From Phytopythium helicoides (taxonomy: Eukaryota; Oomycota; Peronosporomycetes; Pythiales; Pythiaceae), in the NCBI GenBank assembly GCA_024867545.1, contig JANFNE010000009.1, forward strand, positions 434,001 through 498,000: 64,000 nt of DNA, written 5' to 3'. The position numbers and the translations under genes were made by a program. Every line of letters starts with the position of its first letter. Within the stretch, counting starts at the first letter, position 1. Positions 11,701 through 21,014 of this stretch are shown piece after piece. Under the pieces are notes generated by a model. The model did no database searches, was not told the origin of the DNA, and saw only the letters and a list, made by a program, of their open reading frames with translations.

Positions 11701-11813
11701 TCACGTCCATGGGCTGTCCGCCGGAACTTGCGGTCACGTACTTGGAGCAAGTGGCCACAGCTGACCGCAAGATCATTGGGAGTGCTTTCAAAGCGCTAGT
11801 GAGTCGAATGTGA
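8727..11813 (+). CDS. XPOT: Exportin-T (tRNA exportin, XPOT/Los1 family)
   Basis: This is an intronless gene of 1028 aa. It encodes an importin-beta-type karyopherin that carries mature tRNA out of the nucleus with RanGTP. The ATG at 8727 was chosen because it starts the conserved N-terminal HEAT repeats (FYALQFLQEAV). The frame is open upstream, but that part is a shadow over the divergent promoter. Family signatures follow in order: FVETKAPYLKTKLA then DYPDRWPSAF (residues ~105-130), the MYFRILLAINEEIVEFD block, LIKDxMRE-like MRIKDAMRE, YISWVDIGLVVNDR (~225-240), CLFEIIDKGM (~260-270), then a VRSRVCYLCLRLVKAIG block (~560) and DDQLYLFELSGQVIAS. Length fits the family (about 960-1000 aa). 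The 5' part is GC-richer than the 3' part. Confidence 0.93.
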   Translation: MDAAALGEFEMAVLCAFQYAGASAADSQAQALKRQAEQLCAAVKARADGWRLALALFQRSEHQEAKFYALQFLQEAVAKGADHAVAADVRAQILAWLHQNVAFVETKAPYLKTKLAVLVTLLIKRDYPDRWPSAFSDLMALLPKGASMVEMYFRILLAINEEIVEFDPQRSQQEANANMRIKDAMRETTVMAETFDAIYNVLVNCDVSAVMGQLSYSALETLKRYISWVDIGLVVNDRILPLIFKMLRESESLRSPAANCLFEIIDKGMTPHKKLAMLQQLQVLDLIASLPIQDDDEFAEEIGEVINGIGLELVECIDTFRHEQQHDLFVAASTMLQQLMPFVWALFAHDSKDVSEEVFEIVNAVGTLIRVESSTTNAHNGGFEEVFKPSQYIPQILHGIYRQTRYPEDSDSDAAEFEEFRRSLYKIYVNITRNRPQETLSFLTTVFTQVLPAQFADCDPRDLESFLSLVYRFKEGLASLKVANSYDEPNSPLFEMVVEIHRRMLSASALGSAPLHPSVLLTYYDLAVRYSRVLQNQPELIPAVLEMMFGSSGLTNPAGNVRSRVCYLCLRLVKAIGASVHPHVSTLLQALQPRLTIPNEAEAIARQHDPAFLAYDDQLYLFELSGQVIASLAPSTSSPDLDIMEVKYQFTVAVLTPLLQSLNVTLAAAESAATAEAIEEISDRSANLLNATAHVLKAFKGTSCMNNHQETFTQVLNAAAVVLQTLGARHARVRSKVIFTLHRLTTVLDSEHFLGNISAPLQQLMMSCESSDALETVQLLDQLIIKHKDAMFGFFDETVMPFVQHICGLMPAPSDPGAAAASSTTASTTKDAPQLEREALQKYLFTFLLHVVSHRLDGVFVSSRNVPQLESLLLLVLEGCTDVEDANINRACFSIAQELMSKWVLAPTTGTTTEGAAAPVPSTALAPEVRAAFIELVVRRFSPAMFTLTRKSHFDVNDVQCAAVIKEIATLQEVSVKALGHEYLTFLSEMLVTSMGCPPELAVTYLEQVATADRKIIGSAFKALVSRM

Positions 11814-12508
11814 CGCAAGAAAAAGTAGGACACAGAACAACAGATGAAGCTTTTTTGATAGTGCCTGCCGCCAGTAGCGATGTTGACGACTCGGTCGAGC
11901 AGAGAATAGAATCCAGTTTGCTGTAGGGAGTCAAGCTATTGGTATTGATCAAGTTGTGCTGCGACAGTTGCAGCAGCGCACTTCGGGTGAGATGACTTGG
12001 CGAAACGACAAGAGGTAATGTTATCCTATACTGTACTCTCGCTCATCCCATCTTTGTTGCATCCAAGCAGCTCCAGATTGAAGCTGACGACCTTCTCACG
12101 ACGCCTCGATTGCAGATCATGACCCACTACCAGCTCCTGTTGACCCCCGGGCGTCTATGAATTGCAGCTCGCAGCCACAAGAACCACCAGAAGTTGAGGG
12201 CTCCACGCAGTCAGGCGGAGTGTTATGATCCCCTGGGCTCTTGCAGTCAGTCGCCCACGGCACCTCACAACCAGGCGGCGGTGCGTCATGCGAGTGAGGG
12301 TCTGCGCCCGTCCCACGTCCACTCATCACGCTGGACGCGTGCAACGCTCGCCATCGGAGACCGTCGGGATCTGCGATTGGCCGGGCGGTGACGTCGCCAG
12401 CCAATGACGCCTGCTCATCCCGCTGTCCCATGGCCGGTGGTCGCGTCACCTGGAGTTGCTGGCGATGGCAGTCGTCATTGTGCAATTCGCCACCCAGAGC
12501 GAGCGAGC
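11814..12508. other. Intergenic region between exportin-T and the ABCC transporter
   Basis: These 695 bp hold the 3' end of the exportin gene and the promoter and leader of the ABC gene. Both strands carry short open frames (for example 12117-12599 minus), but they have no recognisable protein character. Nothing else was seen apart from the initiator-like element at 12475-12488. Confidence 0.6.
12475..12488 (+). promoter_or_regulatory. Oomycete-type initiator element of the ABCC gene
   Basis: TCATTGTGCAATTC fits the oomycete Inr pattern TCATTYYNCAWTTT at 11 of 14 positions. It lies 21-34 bp upstream of the ATG at 12509, which is the expected place given the very short 5' UTRs of oomycete genes. 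It also supports 12509 over the upstream in-frame ATG at 12404. Confidence 0.5.
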
Positions 12509-15500
12509 ATGGCGTCTGGGGGCCACTACGAGGCCGCGCCGGCCTCTCCGCGAGCCCCAACGCTCCTGAGCAGGCAGCCCAACCCCTTGGCTCGTGCAAA
12601 TGTGCTGTCCCTCATCCTGGCCCAGTGGATCCAGCCCATGATCTCGCTCGGCGCTCGTAAAGTGCTCGACGTGGAGGACGTGTGGCCCATCTGCGAGCAG
12701 GACGCGTGCGACTCGCTCGAGCAGCGCTTCTTGAAAGTTTATCGACCAAGCGAGCCCACGCCTTGGGGCATCTCGCCATTCGCTGCCGCGCTCTTCCTGA
12801 CCTTCAAGACTGAGATCGCGTGCATCATCGTCGCCTGTGTCATCTACGTCGTCGGACTCGGGCTGCAAGCATACATTGCCCAGGCACTGCTGCAGTTCCT
12901 TGCGGGCGATGAGAACCTGTTCCACATCGGCAGCGGCTACTGGCTCATGGCTATGATGACACTCGTCTCGCTCGCCGCCATCCTCGCGCTAAATTACGTC
13001 TTCTTTTCCTCCTCGCGCCTTGGCGTGAACATGCGCTCTATCGCTATGGATGCTGTGTACCAGAAGTCATTGCGTCTGTCAAGTGGTGCGCGCCAACAGT
13101 ACACGAGTGGTGAGATTCTGACCCTCATGAGCGTTGACGGCGAGCGCGTTTTCAACAACATGGTGCAAGGTCCGTGGCTGTTTATGGGTCCATTCTCCTT
13201 CGTCATCTCAGTTGTCGTTCTCGGCATCCTCTTCAACTTCTACGCTGCACTTTGTGCCTTGGCTGTGCTTGTGGTGGTCATGGGGATATCGGTTACCCAT
13301 GGCGACCGTATCGCCAGCGTTCAGCACGCTCTTCTGGAGATCATCGACGAGCGCATCAAAGTCACGTCTGAGGCGTTGCTCGGTATCCGTGTGATGAAGT
13401 TTTACGCATGGGAAGACTCACTAGCTCGGCGTGTTGGAGCAATTCGTGACAAAGAGGTCAACCTCTTGCGCAAGTTCAACTTTTACCAAGTTCTCAACAC
13501 GGTCATGCTGTTCATCACTCCAATCTTCATGTCGGGAGCTACGCTCGGGTTGTATGTGCTGATTCGTCATACGATCAGTGTTGTGGAAGCGTTCACACTA
13601 ATTGCCATGGTCAACATTTGTCGAACTTCGCTTAACCAGCTACCTCAAGCTATTGCCGCCTTGTCCAAGGCCAAAATTGCATACAACCGCATTGATGCAT
13701 TCCTCGCGAGCGACGAGTTTAAGGACTTTGCGGAACCCGACGCTGGAGTTAGCAAGGGTTCTATTGCTATCACAAACGGTCGATTTGAGTGGCCTCTTCC
13801 TGCGCAAAGTGACGCTAGCACGGGTGAGATTGTTGTTATTACCCCTCCTCTTGAACAATCAAGCAAAACAAGTGAAGAACGGTCTCTTTCAAGCCACGAA
13901 ACAACAGCAACCCACGGCTTCTTCCTGCGAGGAGTAAACCTACAAGTTGACGCGGGCTCGCTCGTGATGATCGTCGGCAGAGTTGGGTCAGGCAAGTCTA
14001 GCCTTTTGAGCACATTGCTTGGCGAAATGCCACACAAAGGCGGCAGCGTTGCTGTCCACGGTGAGTTATCGTACGTGAGTCAAGAGACTTGGATCAGGAA
14101 TTCCACGCTGAGGGACAATGTCCTCTTTGAGGAGCCTTTTGATGCCAAGCGTTATGAGCGTGTTCTTCAGGCTGCACAGCTTACAATGGATCTCAACGCA
14201 CTTCCAGATGGAGACAAGACTGAAATTGGTGAGCGCGGCATCAACCTCAGTGGAGGACAGAAGGCCCGAGTGGCAATCGCACGTGCCATCTATCGCTCCA
14301 GCTACGATATTTTGATCCTTGATGACCCCCTGAGCGCGGTCGACCCGCATGTTGCCCACGCCATTTTCGATCATTGCATTGTTGGAATGGCGAGCGACAA
14401 GACTCGCCTTCTGGTTCTGAACAGCCACTACGACTTGCTGCAGCATGCCGACAAGATTATCGTGATGGAGCACGGTATGATTGCAGGAAAAGGCTCATAC
14501 GCAGATATTATTGAGCGCTTTCCTGACCTGCAAATGCACGACCCGGACAACAAGAAGTCCTCCAGCAACGGCTCACAATATACAAGCGAAGATGAAGATC
14601 TACTTGATGAAGGAGGCACTTCGAAGACGCAAGCCAATGATGCTATCGCAACCAAAGAGTCTGAACAAAAGTCTGCAGCAAATGATGAGAAAGCTGGTGG
14701 CAAAGATGGCGAAGAAGATGCAGGGCGATTGGTGCAAGCGGAAGACCGCGTCAAGGGTACTGTTGGCGGGAAAGTCTACAAGGCATACTTTGATGAATCT
14801 GGCGTCAATGGTATCATCGTTGCACTTGGATTGATTGTCATCTATTCTGTGAGCCAAGCAGCACGCGTGATGGTGGACTGGTGGCCAGGTCACTGGGCGA
14901 GGAATATGGTTCGATATGCGATCGACCCTGATTACTCTGGGACGACCTTCGGGATGTGGTATCTGGGATTGATCGTATTGTGCGCGGGTCTCACCTTTGG
15001 TCGCGCTTTCCTTATGATCGAGACTTGCATGCAAACATCCAAGCGGCTCCATGACGACTTGTTCCGTCGTGTTCTTCAGGCCCCCGTCAACAATTACTTT
15101 GATGTGACGCCTGTCGGTCGTATTCTGAATCGATTTTCAAACGACCTCGATCAAATGGACTCAATCTTGCCCCAAGAGTACCAGCTTCTGGGTCAAAACG
15201 TGTCCATGGCTCTGGGCTCGCTCGTCGTGTCAGCATTTGCATCCTACTGGATCGGCGTATCGTACATTCCAGTCCTCATTGTATTTGTTATGGTCGGCCA
15301 GTATTTCAAGAAGACGTCACGAGAGTTGAAGCGGTTGGAAGGAATCACGCGGACCCCAGTGTACAACTTGTTCGGCGAGACCCTTTCAGGGTTGTCTACC
15401 ATCCGCGCCTTCAAGATGCAGAACACGTTCAAGGATCTCAACAAGAAGGTCGTGGACAAGAACGCCAACATGTTCTTGACTTACTGGTGTGCAAGCCGGT

Positions 15501-16513
15501 GGCTGGCAACGCGCTTGGACCTACTTTCTGTTGTCATTATCTTTGTGGTGTCGCTGTACTTGGTGGCAACGAAGGGTGATGTTGGTTCTCTTACTTCGGG
15601 TATCTCTCTTACCTACGCACTCATGTTGACATCAGTAATCCAGTGGGTCATGAGGTCAGTGGACCGAACGGACAATGCCATGACTAGTGTGGAGCGGCTT
15701 TTGCACTTCCGTGGAATTGCCCAAGAAGACAACAATGGACTGTCAGCCAATGCTATATCCCCAGGATCTTTGTGGCCAACTCAAGGATCCGTTAGATTCT
15801 CGGGTCTTTGCCTGCGATACCGCTCTGAGCTCCCTCTTGTACTGCGTGGTGTCGACATGGAAATTGCTGCGGGCGAGAAGGTTGGAATCTGCGGTCGAAC
15901 AGGAGCCGGCAAGAGCTCACTTATGGTCGCATTGTTCCGTATTTGTGAGTTTGATCGTGGCACGATATTCATTGACGACGTCGATATCGCAACAGTGAAG
16001 CTACGCGAGCTGCGGCGCAGTTTGGCTATTATCCCGCAGGACCCTGTGCTCTTCAGTGGCTCGCTGCGAGAAAACCTCGACCCATTCGGGGAGTACTCTG
16101 ACGCAGCCATCTGGTCGGTACTACGTCAAGTTCACATGGCGGACAGCTTGACGAAGTGGGGATCTGGTCTCGACTTTGAAGTCGCGGAGCAGGGAGACAA
16201 CCTGTCAGTTGGACAGCGACAGCTTCTGTGCATTGGCCGTGCACTGCTCAAGAACAGCAAAATCGTCGTGCTGGATGAAGCCACTGCCAACGTCGACACA
16301 GCGACCGACAGCCTGATACAGGTCACCATTAAGGAAACGTTCGTGAGCAAGACCGTGCTGATCATTGCGCACCGCATCAACACCATCATGCATTGCAACA
16401 AGATCGCGGTCATGGACGCTGGTCGTGTGGCCGAGTTCGGATCTCCGACCGCTCTCTTGGCGGAGCCAGACTCGATCTTTGCATCGTTGGCGAAGCGGTC
16501 AGGCCACAAGTGA
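12509..16513 (+). CDS. ABC transporter, subfamily C (multidrug-resistance-protein type), full length
   Basis: This is an intronless gene of 1334 aa encoding an ATP-driven membrane exporter with the layout TMD1-NBD1-TMD2-NBD2 and no TMD0. NBD1 has Walker A GRVGSGKSS (~489), signature LSGGQKAR (~581) and Walker B ILILDDP (~601); Asp replaces the catalytic Glu, the degenerate site typical of ABCC proteins. A long acidic Ser/Lys linker (~670-750) separates the halves. NBD2 has Walker A GRTGAGKSS (~1129), a slightly altered signature LSVGQRQ (~1232), Walker B IVVLDEATANVD (~1252) and a switch His in IIAHRIN. The start at 12509 is preferred because of the initiator just upstream; an in-frame ATG at 12404 would add 35 residues. 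Substrates of ABCC pumps include glutathione conjugates and xenobiotics; the substrate here is unknown. The gene converges on hexose transporter copy 2, and pieces of its 3' end recur at 1451-1620 and 20855-20915. Confidence 0.94.
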   Translation: MASGGHYEAAPASPRAPTLLSRQPNPLARANVLSLILAQWIQPMISLGARKVLDVEDVWPICEQDACDSLEQRFLKVYRPSEPTPWGISPFAAALFLTFKTEIACIIVACVIYVVGLGLQAYIAQALLQFLAGDENLFHIGSGYWLMAMMTLVSLAAILALNYVFFSSSRLGVNMRSIAMDAVYQKSLRLSSGARQQYTSGEILTLMSVDGERVFNNMVQGPWLFMGPFSFVISVVVLGILFNFYAALCALAVLVVVMGISVTHGDRIASVQHALLEIIDERIKVTSEALLGIRVMKFYAWEDSLARRVGAIRDKEVNLLRKFNFYQVLNTVMLFITPIFMSGATLGLYVLIRHTISVVEAFTLIAMVNICRTSLNQLPQAIAALSKAKIAYNRIDAFLASDEFKDFAEPDAGVSKGSIAITNGRFEWPLPAQSDASTGEIVVITPPLEQSSKTSEERSLSSHETTATHGFFLRGVNLQVDAGSLVMIVGRVGSGKSSLLSTLLGEMPHKGGSVAVHGELSYVSQETWIRNSTLRDNVLFEEPFDAKRYERVLQAAQLTMDLNALPDGDKTEIGERGINLSGGQKARVAIARAIYRSSYDILILDDPLSAVDPHVAHAIFDHCIVGMASDKTRLLVLNSHYDLLQHADKIIVMEHGMIAGKGSYADIIERFPDLQMHDPDNKKSSSNGSQYTSEDEDLLDEGGTSKTQANDAIATKESEQKSAANDEKAGGKDGEEDAGRLVQAEDRVKGTVGGKVYKAYFDESGVNGIIVALGLIVIYSVSQAARVMVDWWPGHWARNMVRYAIDPDYSGTTFGMWYLGLIVLCAGLTFGRAFLMIETCMQTSKRLHDDLFRRVLQAPVNNYFDVTPVGRILNRFSNDLDQMDSILPQEYQLLGQNVSMALGSLVVSAFASYWIGVSYIPVLIVFVMVGQYFKKTSRELKRLEGITRTPVYNLFGETLSGLSTIRAFKMQNTFKDLNKKVVDKNANMFLTYWCASRWLATRLDLLSVVIIFVVSLYLVATKGDVGSLTSGISLTYALMLTSVIQWVMRSVDRTDNAMTSVERLLHFRGIAQEDNNGLSANAISPGSLWPTQGSVRFSGLCLRYRSELPLVLRGVDMEIAAGEKVGICGRTGAGKSSLMVALFRICEFDRGTIFIDDVDIATVKLRELRRSLAIIPQDPVLFSGSLRENLDPFGEYSDAAIWSVLRQVHMADSLTKWGSGLDFEVAEQGDNLSVGQRQLLCIGRALLKNSKIVVLDEATANVDTATDSLIQVTIKETFVSKTVLIIAHRINTIMHCNKIAVMDAGRVAEFGSPTALLAEPDSIFASLAKRSGHK

Positions 16514-16714
16514 GGCGAGATCTAGGACAAGCAATGTACATTTCGTAGCTCTTCCGTGTATCTTGGTTGACATGACGTAGGAGTGAAAAACATCACAAAT
16601 TCATTTACCACGACAACTCACTACGAATGCGAGCTACTCCACCCGCAGCACACCCACGCACCCACCTACTCTTAGACCTTCGACAAGGTGTCTACCTACC
16701 TACCTACACCCTAC

Positions 16715-18286
16715 CTACACCGGGGTCAGCACCTGGTTGTAGCCATCGATCTTGCCAAACTCGGCGTCCACGTCACGGTCCTTTCCACCAGCGACCGAGC
16801 GAGTCTTGCTCGAGTCGAACAGTGCCTCGATGTCCTCGAGCAGCAGTCCCTTGGTCTCGGGACACAGGTAGTACACGAATACGCCCGAGACGACGCAGGT
16901 GCCGCAGAAGAGGAAGAAGACGCCGTTGATGTTGAGCGAGGGGAAGAGCTTGACGACCCACGTCATGCAAGTGCCCGTGACCCAGTTGGCCATGGTAGAG
17001 AGCGACACGGCCTTGGCGCGCACGTTGAGCGGGAAGATCTCTGCCGGGTAGATCCAGCAGACGGGTCCCCAGGAGATGGCGAAGTTGAAGATGAAGAACG
17101 AGGTGCCGACAATGATGATGTAGCCCGCCGTCTTGGAGCAGCCCGAGTCGTCCGTGTTGCCATCGCAGCCGACCGTGAAGGTGATCCCGGAGAGCACATG
17201 GCCCAGCACCATGCCGACGGCTCCCAACAGCAGCAGCTGGCGACGTCCACACGTGTCGACCCAGCGCATGGCCGGGATGGTGCTGACGAAGTTAACAATC
17301 GACAAGATGAGCACCGAGAGGATGCCATCGCCCACGACGTCCTTGAAGATGAGTCCTCCGTAGGTGAACATGGGGTTGATCCCCGTGGCCTGCTGCAGCA
17401 CCTGCAGACCCATGGCGATGAGCACGCGCTTGAGGATCAGCGGCTGCAGCAGCTCGCTCCAGCCGGCGGGCTCACCCTCGGCCGCGATCTGGTCGCCGAT
17501 CGCCTGCAGCTCGCGGTGTACGTTCTCGGTCTGGCGTAGGCGCTGCAACTCGACGAGCGCGGCGTCCTTGCCCTTGTGCTGGTACGTCCATCGCGGACTC
17601 TCGGGGACGAAGAAGATGCCGAGCATGACGATGATGGGAGCCGCCATGGCTACGCCGTTCGTCACGCGCCAGCCGTGTGCGTCGTCCTCGACGATGAGGT
17701 TGACGATGTTGGCGAGCAGCAGACCCGTGACGATGGTCATCTGCATGAACCCCGAGAGGAAGCCGCGCAGCTCCTTGGGAGCCATCTCGGCACCGAAGAT
17801 GGGCAACGAGAAGGACGAATTGCCGACGCCGACCCCCTGGATGACGCGCGCCACCAGCAGCGAGCCGTGCGCCTGCGACGCGTTGAAGCAGACCCACGAG
17901 GTGCCGATGCAGAAGAGGAAGCCGGCCGTGAAGATGGTCACGCGGCGACCGAACTTGTCTGCGATGAAGCCTCCGAAGAGCGCGCCGAAGATGCAGCCGA
18001 TGTTGTACGTCATGTTGTACCAGAGCGTGAAGTCGAGCCAGCGCGTGGGGAGCAGCGCCGACGACGCCGTGCAGTTGGCCTCGGTGTGTCCGTACCACCC
18101 GATGCAGTAGTCGTTGAGGAAGGACTTCATGACGAGCACGCCTCCAGTGACGCCCTGGTCGTAGCCGAAGAAGAGGCCTCCGAGCGACGCGAAGATGCAG
18201 ACGATGATGGCGTAGGTGCGTGTTCCTTCGGTTGAGAGGTCATCGTCCTTGTTGTCGTGGTGGGCGGTGATGGGAGCTCCGCCAGC

Positions 18287-18289
<3 letters not shown>
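16715..18289 (-). CDS. Hexose transporter (MFS sugar porter), copy 2
   Basis: This is a complete intronless gene of 524 aa, a 12-TM sugar porter of the plasma membrane. Residues 1-30 are a hydrophilic N terminus, followed by the first TM ending in FFGYDQGVTGG. Motifs follow in order: DKFGRR, RVIQGVGVG, PESPRW, QQATGIN, GRRQ, PAEIFPLN and PETKG. A disulfide-capable external loop, CDGNTDDSGCS, lies before TM9. The ATG at 18289 matches the start of copy 3 and directly follows a CAA microsatellite in the leader. The gene converges on the ABC transporter (200 bp between stop codons) and is head-to-head with copy 3 (790 bp between starts). Very few amino acids differ among the three copies, indicating recent duplication or ongoing gene conversion. 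Confidence 0.96.

Positions 18290-18345
<56 letters not shown>
18290..18345 (-). repeat. (CAA)n microsatellite in the 5' leader of hexose transporter copy 2
   Basis: About 18 CAA units (GTT on the plus strand) directly precede the start codon of copy 2. The matching place upstream of copy 3 (19061-19079) has only about 6 units. CAA tracts are largely unstructured in leaders. The length difference is the most obvious one between the two otherwise near-identical genes. Confidence 0.95.
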
Positions 18346-18346
<1 letters not shown>

Positions 18347-19060
18347 GTGTGTGGTGTAGGTGGTAGGCTTGAATTTTATGGTAGAGCGGAGTAGGTTGAC
18401 TGAGGTGAGCTCGAGTGGGGTAGATTGGGGCTTGTCCGAGAAGATTGGAAGTGAGCTGATGAGCAGACTGCGCTGTTCGAACGCAAGAGCTATGACTGGA
18501 ATTCGTGATACGAGAACGATGGACGCTAAAGACAGCGGCAGGAAACGTCATCCCATCCTGCAACGCCTTCTGTTCGAGAACGGCTGGAGCTCGGGTTGCA
18601 GTTGGCGGTGCTGCTTGATTGTTTGATGCCAGCTGATTTTCGTTTTTCACCATTCGCTAGAGTGCAGCTGATACTTTTCTGCTTGGCACCTCCCATGGTA
18701 ATCACCTGTTTCTGAAGTTTCAGGACAACGTTTTGAACTTCAACGTGCGAGAGACCAATGGCCGGTGGCAATCGGCTCAAACTTGATACCGCCAGAAAGT
18801 CGCATGTGGCGGATAAATCAAGCGAGACGAGCAAAACTGCAACCCGAAAATCTCCGTCACTTCAAGACGCAGTCCTCCTCGCTGTTGAGCGAGTTGTGGA
18901 TCGTGTAGGGGTCTTTACTGCTCGGGTCGACCTGCTACCTCTCCACAGCTCACTTCCAATCTTCCCGGACAATCCTCAAGCTACCCCACTCGAGCTCACC
19001 TCAGACAACCTTACTCCGCTCTACCAACAAATCCAAACCTACCACCTACACCACACACAC
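18346..19060. promoter_or_regulatory. Shared divergent promoter region between hexose transporter copies 2 and 3
   Basis: The outer ~110-125 bp on each side are inverted copies of the transporter leader (blocks such as CTCACTTCCAATCTTC, CCCCACTCGAGCTCACCTCAG and CTACCACCTACACCACACACA). The central part, about 18456-18954, is single-copy. A 107-codon frame from 18758 runs without a stop into copy 3, but it is not matched upstream of copy 2 and translates the CAA tract, so I treat it as leader. Confidence 0.6.
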
Positions 19061-19079
19061 ACAACAACAACAACAACAA

Positions 19080-20653
19080 TGGCTGGCGGAGCTCCCATCA
19101 CCGCCCACCACGACAACAAGGACGATGACCTCTCAACCGAAGGAACACGCACCTACGCCATCATCGTCTGCATCTTCGCGTCGCTCGGAGGCCTCTTCTT
19201 CGGCTACGACCAGGGCGTCACTGGAGGCGTGCTCGTCATGAAGTCCTTCCTCAACGACTACTGCATCGGGTGGTACGGACACACCGAGGCCAACTGCACG
19301 GCGTCGTCGGCGCTGCTCCCCACGCGCTGGCTCGACTTCACACTCTGGTACAACATGACGTACAACATCGGCTGCATCTTCGGCGCGCTCTTCGGAGGCT
19401 TCATCGCAGACAAGTTCGGTCGCCGCGTGACCATCTTCACGGCCGGCTTCCTCTTCTGCATCGGCACCTCGTGGGTCTGCTTCAACGCGTCGCAGGCGCA
19501 CGGCTCGCTGCTGGTGGCGCGCGTCATCCAGGGGGTCGGCGTCGGCAATTCGTCCTTTTCGTTGCCCATCTTCGGTGCCGAGATGGCTCCCAAGGAGCTG
19601 CGCGGCTTCCTCTCGGGGTTCATGCAGATGACCATCGTCACGGGTCTGCTGCTCGCCAACATCGTCAACCTCATCGTCGAGGACGACGCACACGGCTGGC
19701 GCGTGACGAACGGCGTAGCCATGGCGGCTCCTATCATCGTCATGTTCGGCATCTTCTTCGTCCCCGAGAGTCCGCGATGGACGTACCAGCACAAGGGCAA
19801 GGACGCCGCGCTCGTCGAGTTGCAGCGCCTACGCCAGACCGAGAACGTACACCGCGAGCTGCAGGCGATCGGCGACCAGATCGCGGCCGAGGGTGAGCCC
19901 GCCGGCTGGAGCGAGCTGCTGCAGCCGCTGATCCTCAAGCGCGTGCTCATCGCCATGGGTCTGCAGGTGCTGCAGCAGGCCACGGGGATCAACCCCATGT
20001 TCACCTACGGAGGACTCATCTTCAAGGACGTCGTGGGCGATGGCATCCTCTCGGTGCTCATCTTGTCGATTGTTAACTTCGTCAGCACCATCCCGGCCAT
20101 GCGCTGGGTCGACACGTGTGGACGTCGCCAGCTGCTGCTGTTGGGAGCCGTCGGCATGGTGCTGGGCCATGTGCTCTCCGGGATCACCTTCACGGTCGGC
20201 TGCGATGGCAACACGGACGACTCGGGCTGCTCCAAGACGGCGGGCTACATCATCATTGTCGGCACCTCGTTCTTCATCTTCAACTTCGCCATCTCCTGGG
20301 GACCCGTCTGCTGGATCTACCCGGCAGAGATCTTCCCGCTCAACGTGCGCGCCAAGGCCGTGTCGCTCTCTACCATGGCCAACTGGGTCACGGGCACTTG
20401 CATGACGTGGGTCGTCAAGCTCTTCCCCTCGCTCAACATCAACGGCGTCTTCTTCCTCTTCTGCGGCACCTGCGTCGTCTCGGGCGTATTCGTGTACTAC
20501 CTGTGTCCCGAGACCAAGGGACTGCTGCTCGAGGACATCGAGGCACTGTTCGACTCGAGCAAGACTCGCTCGGTCGCTGGTGGAAAGGACCGTGACGTGG
20601 ACGCCGAGTTTGGCAAGATCGATGGCTACAACCAGGTGCTGACCCCGGTGTAG
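19080..20653 (+). CDS. Hexose transporter (MFS sugar porter), copy 3
   Basis: This is a complete intronless gene whose 524-codon reading frame is nearly identical to copy 2. It carries the same motifs (FFGYDQG, DKFGRR, PESPRW, QQATGIN, PAEIFPLN, PETKG). One visible difference is Phe for Leu in the IVM(F/L)GIFF helix. I place the start at 19080 because it matches the start of copy 2 and follows the same CAA leader. The frame stays open 107 codons further up to an ATG at 18758, which would add an unusual N-terminal extension with a Thr run. The gene faces the relic of the ABC 3' end, mirroring copy 2 against the intact ABC gene. Confidence 0.95.
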
Positions 20654-20854
20654 GTAGGGTGTAGGTAGGTAGGTAGACACCTTGTCGAAGGTCTAAGAGT
20701 AGGTGGGTGCGTGGGTGTGCTGCGGGTGGAGTAGCTCGCATTCGTAGCGAGTTGTCGTGGTAAATGAATTTGTGATGTTTTTCACTCCTACGTCATGTCA
20801 ACCAAGATACACGGAAGAGCTACGAAATGTACATTGCTTGTCCTAGATCTCGCC

Positions 20855-20915
20855 TCACTTGTGGCCTGATCGCTTCGCCAACGACGCAAAGATCGAGTCT
20901 GTCTAGCAGTCGGAG
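20855..20915 (-). pseudogene. 3'-end relic of the ABCC transporter
   Basis: On the minus strand this stretch reproduces the last ~50 coding bases and the stop of the ABC gene (reverse complement of TCACTTGTGGCCTGA.CGCTTCGCC, then AAAGATCGAGTCT), with a few substitutions. Similarity continues into the ABC 3' UTR and stops just upstream, inside the coding part. It is a breakpoint fragment of the inverted duplication, not a gene. Confidence 0.85.
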
Positions 20916-21014
20916 ACTCGATCGACCGACTGGTGTTGAACGTTTCCTCAATGATGTCAACTTCCGTCAATCCCTAAAACATCTAGCCTTCAAAAACTTT
21001 GAATCAAAATCCTC

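Larger units (their letters stand above)
16465..18455. repeat. Left arm of a ~2 kb inverted duplication (hexose transporter plus ABC gene 3' end)
   Basis: This arm contains hexose transporter copy 2 with its 5' leader and 3' UTR, plus the 3' UTR and last ~50 coding bases of the ABC transporter. It matches the reverse complement of about 18955-20915. Identity is near-complete through the transporter coding region and its 3' flank (GTCGTGGTAAATGAATTTGTGATG and onward). It falls off in the leader before ~18455 and in the ABC coding region beyond ~16465. The ~500 bp between the arms is not obviously related on the two sides. Confidence 0.9.
18955..20915. repeat. Right arm of the ~2 kb inverted duplication
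   Basis: This arm mirrors 16465-18455 and includes the leader and coding region of hexose transporter copy 3, the shared 3' UTR and a 3'-end relic of the ABC gene. Similarity to the left arm breaks up after about 20905, where a ~14-nt deletion and substitutions appear. The unique TPR gene follows from 21015. Confidence 0.9.

Noticed and set aside
12117..12599. 160-codon minus-strand frame before the ABC gene
   Set aside because: Low-complexity Pro/Ser/Cys composition; it overlaps the ABC start and its initiator.
16688..17539. Long antisense frames (up to 283 codons) inside all three hexose transporter genes
   Set aside because: They recur identically in each copy because the copies are identical, and they mirror the GC3 bias. 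Their His/Arg/Gly-rich composition is typical of shadow frames.
18240..18653. Minus-strand frame with a long Asn run
   Set aside because: It is the CAA leader microsatellite and leader of transporter copy 2 read in another frame; it overlaps the true start codon.
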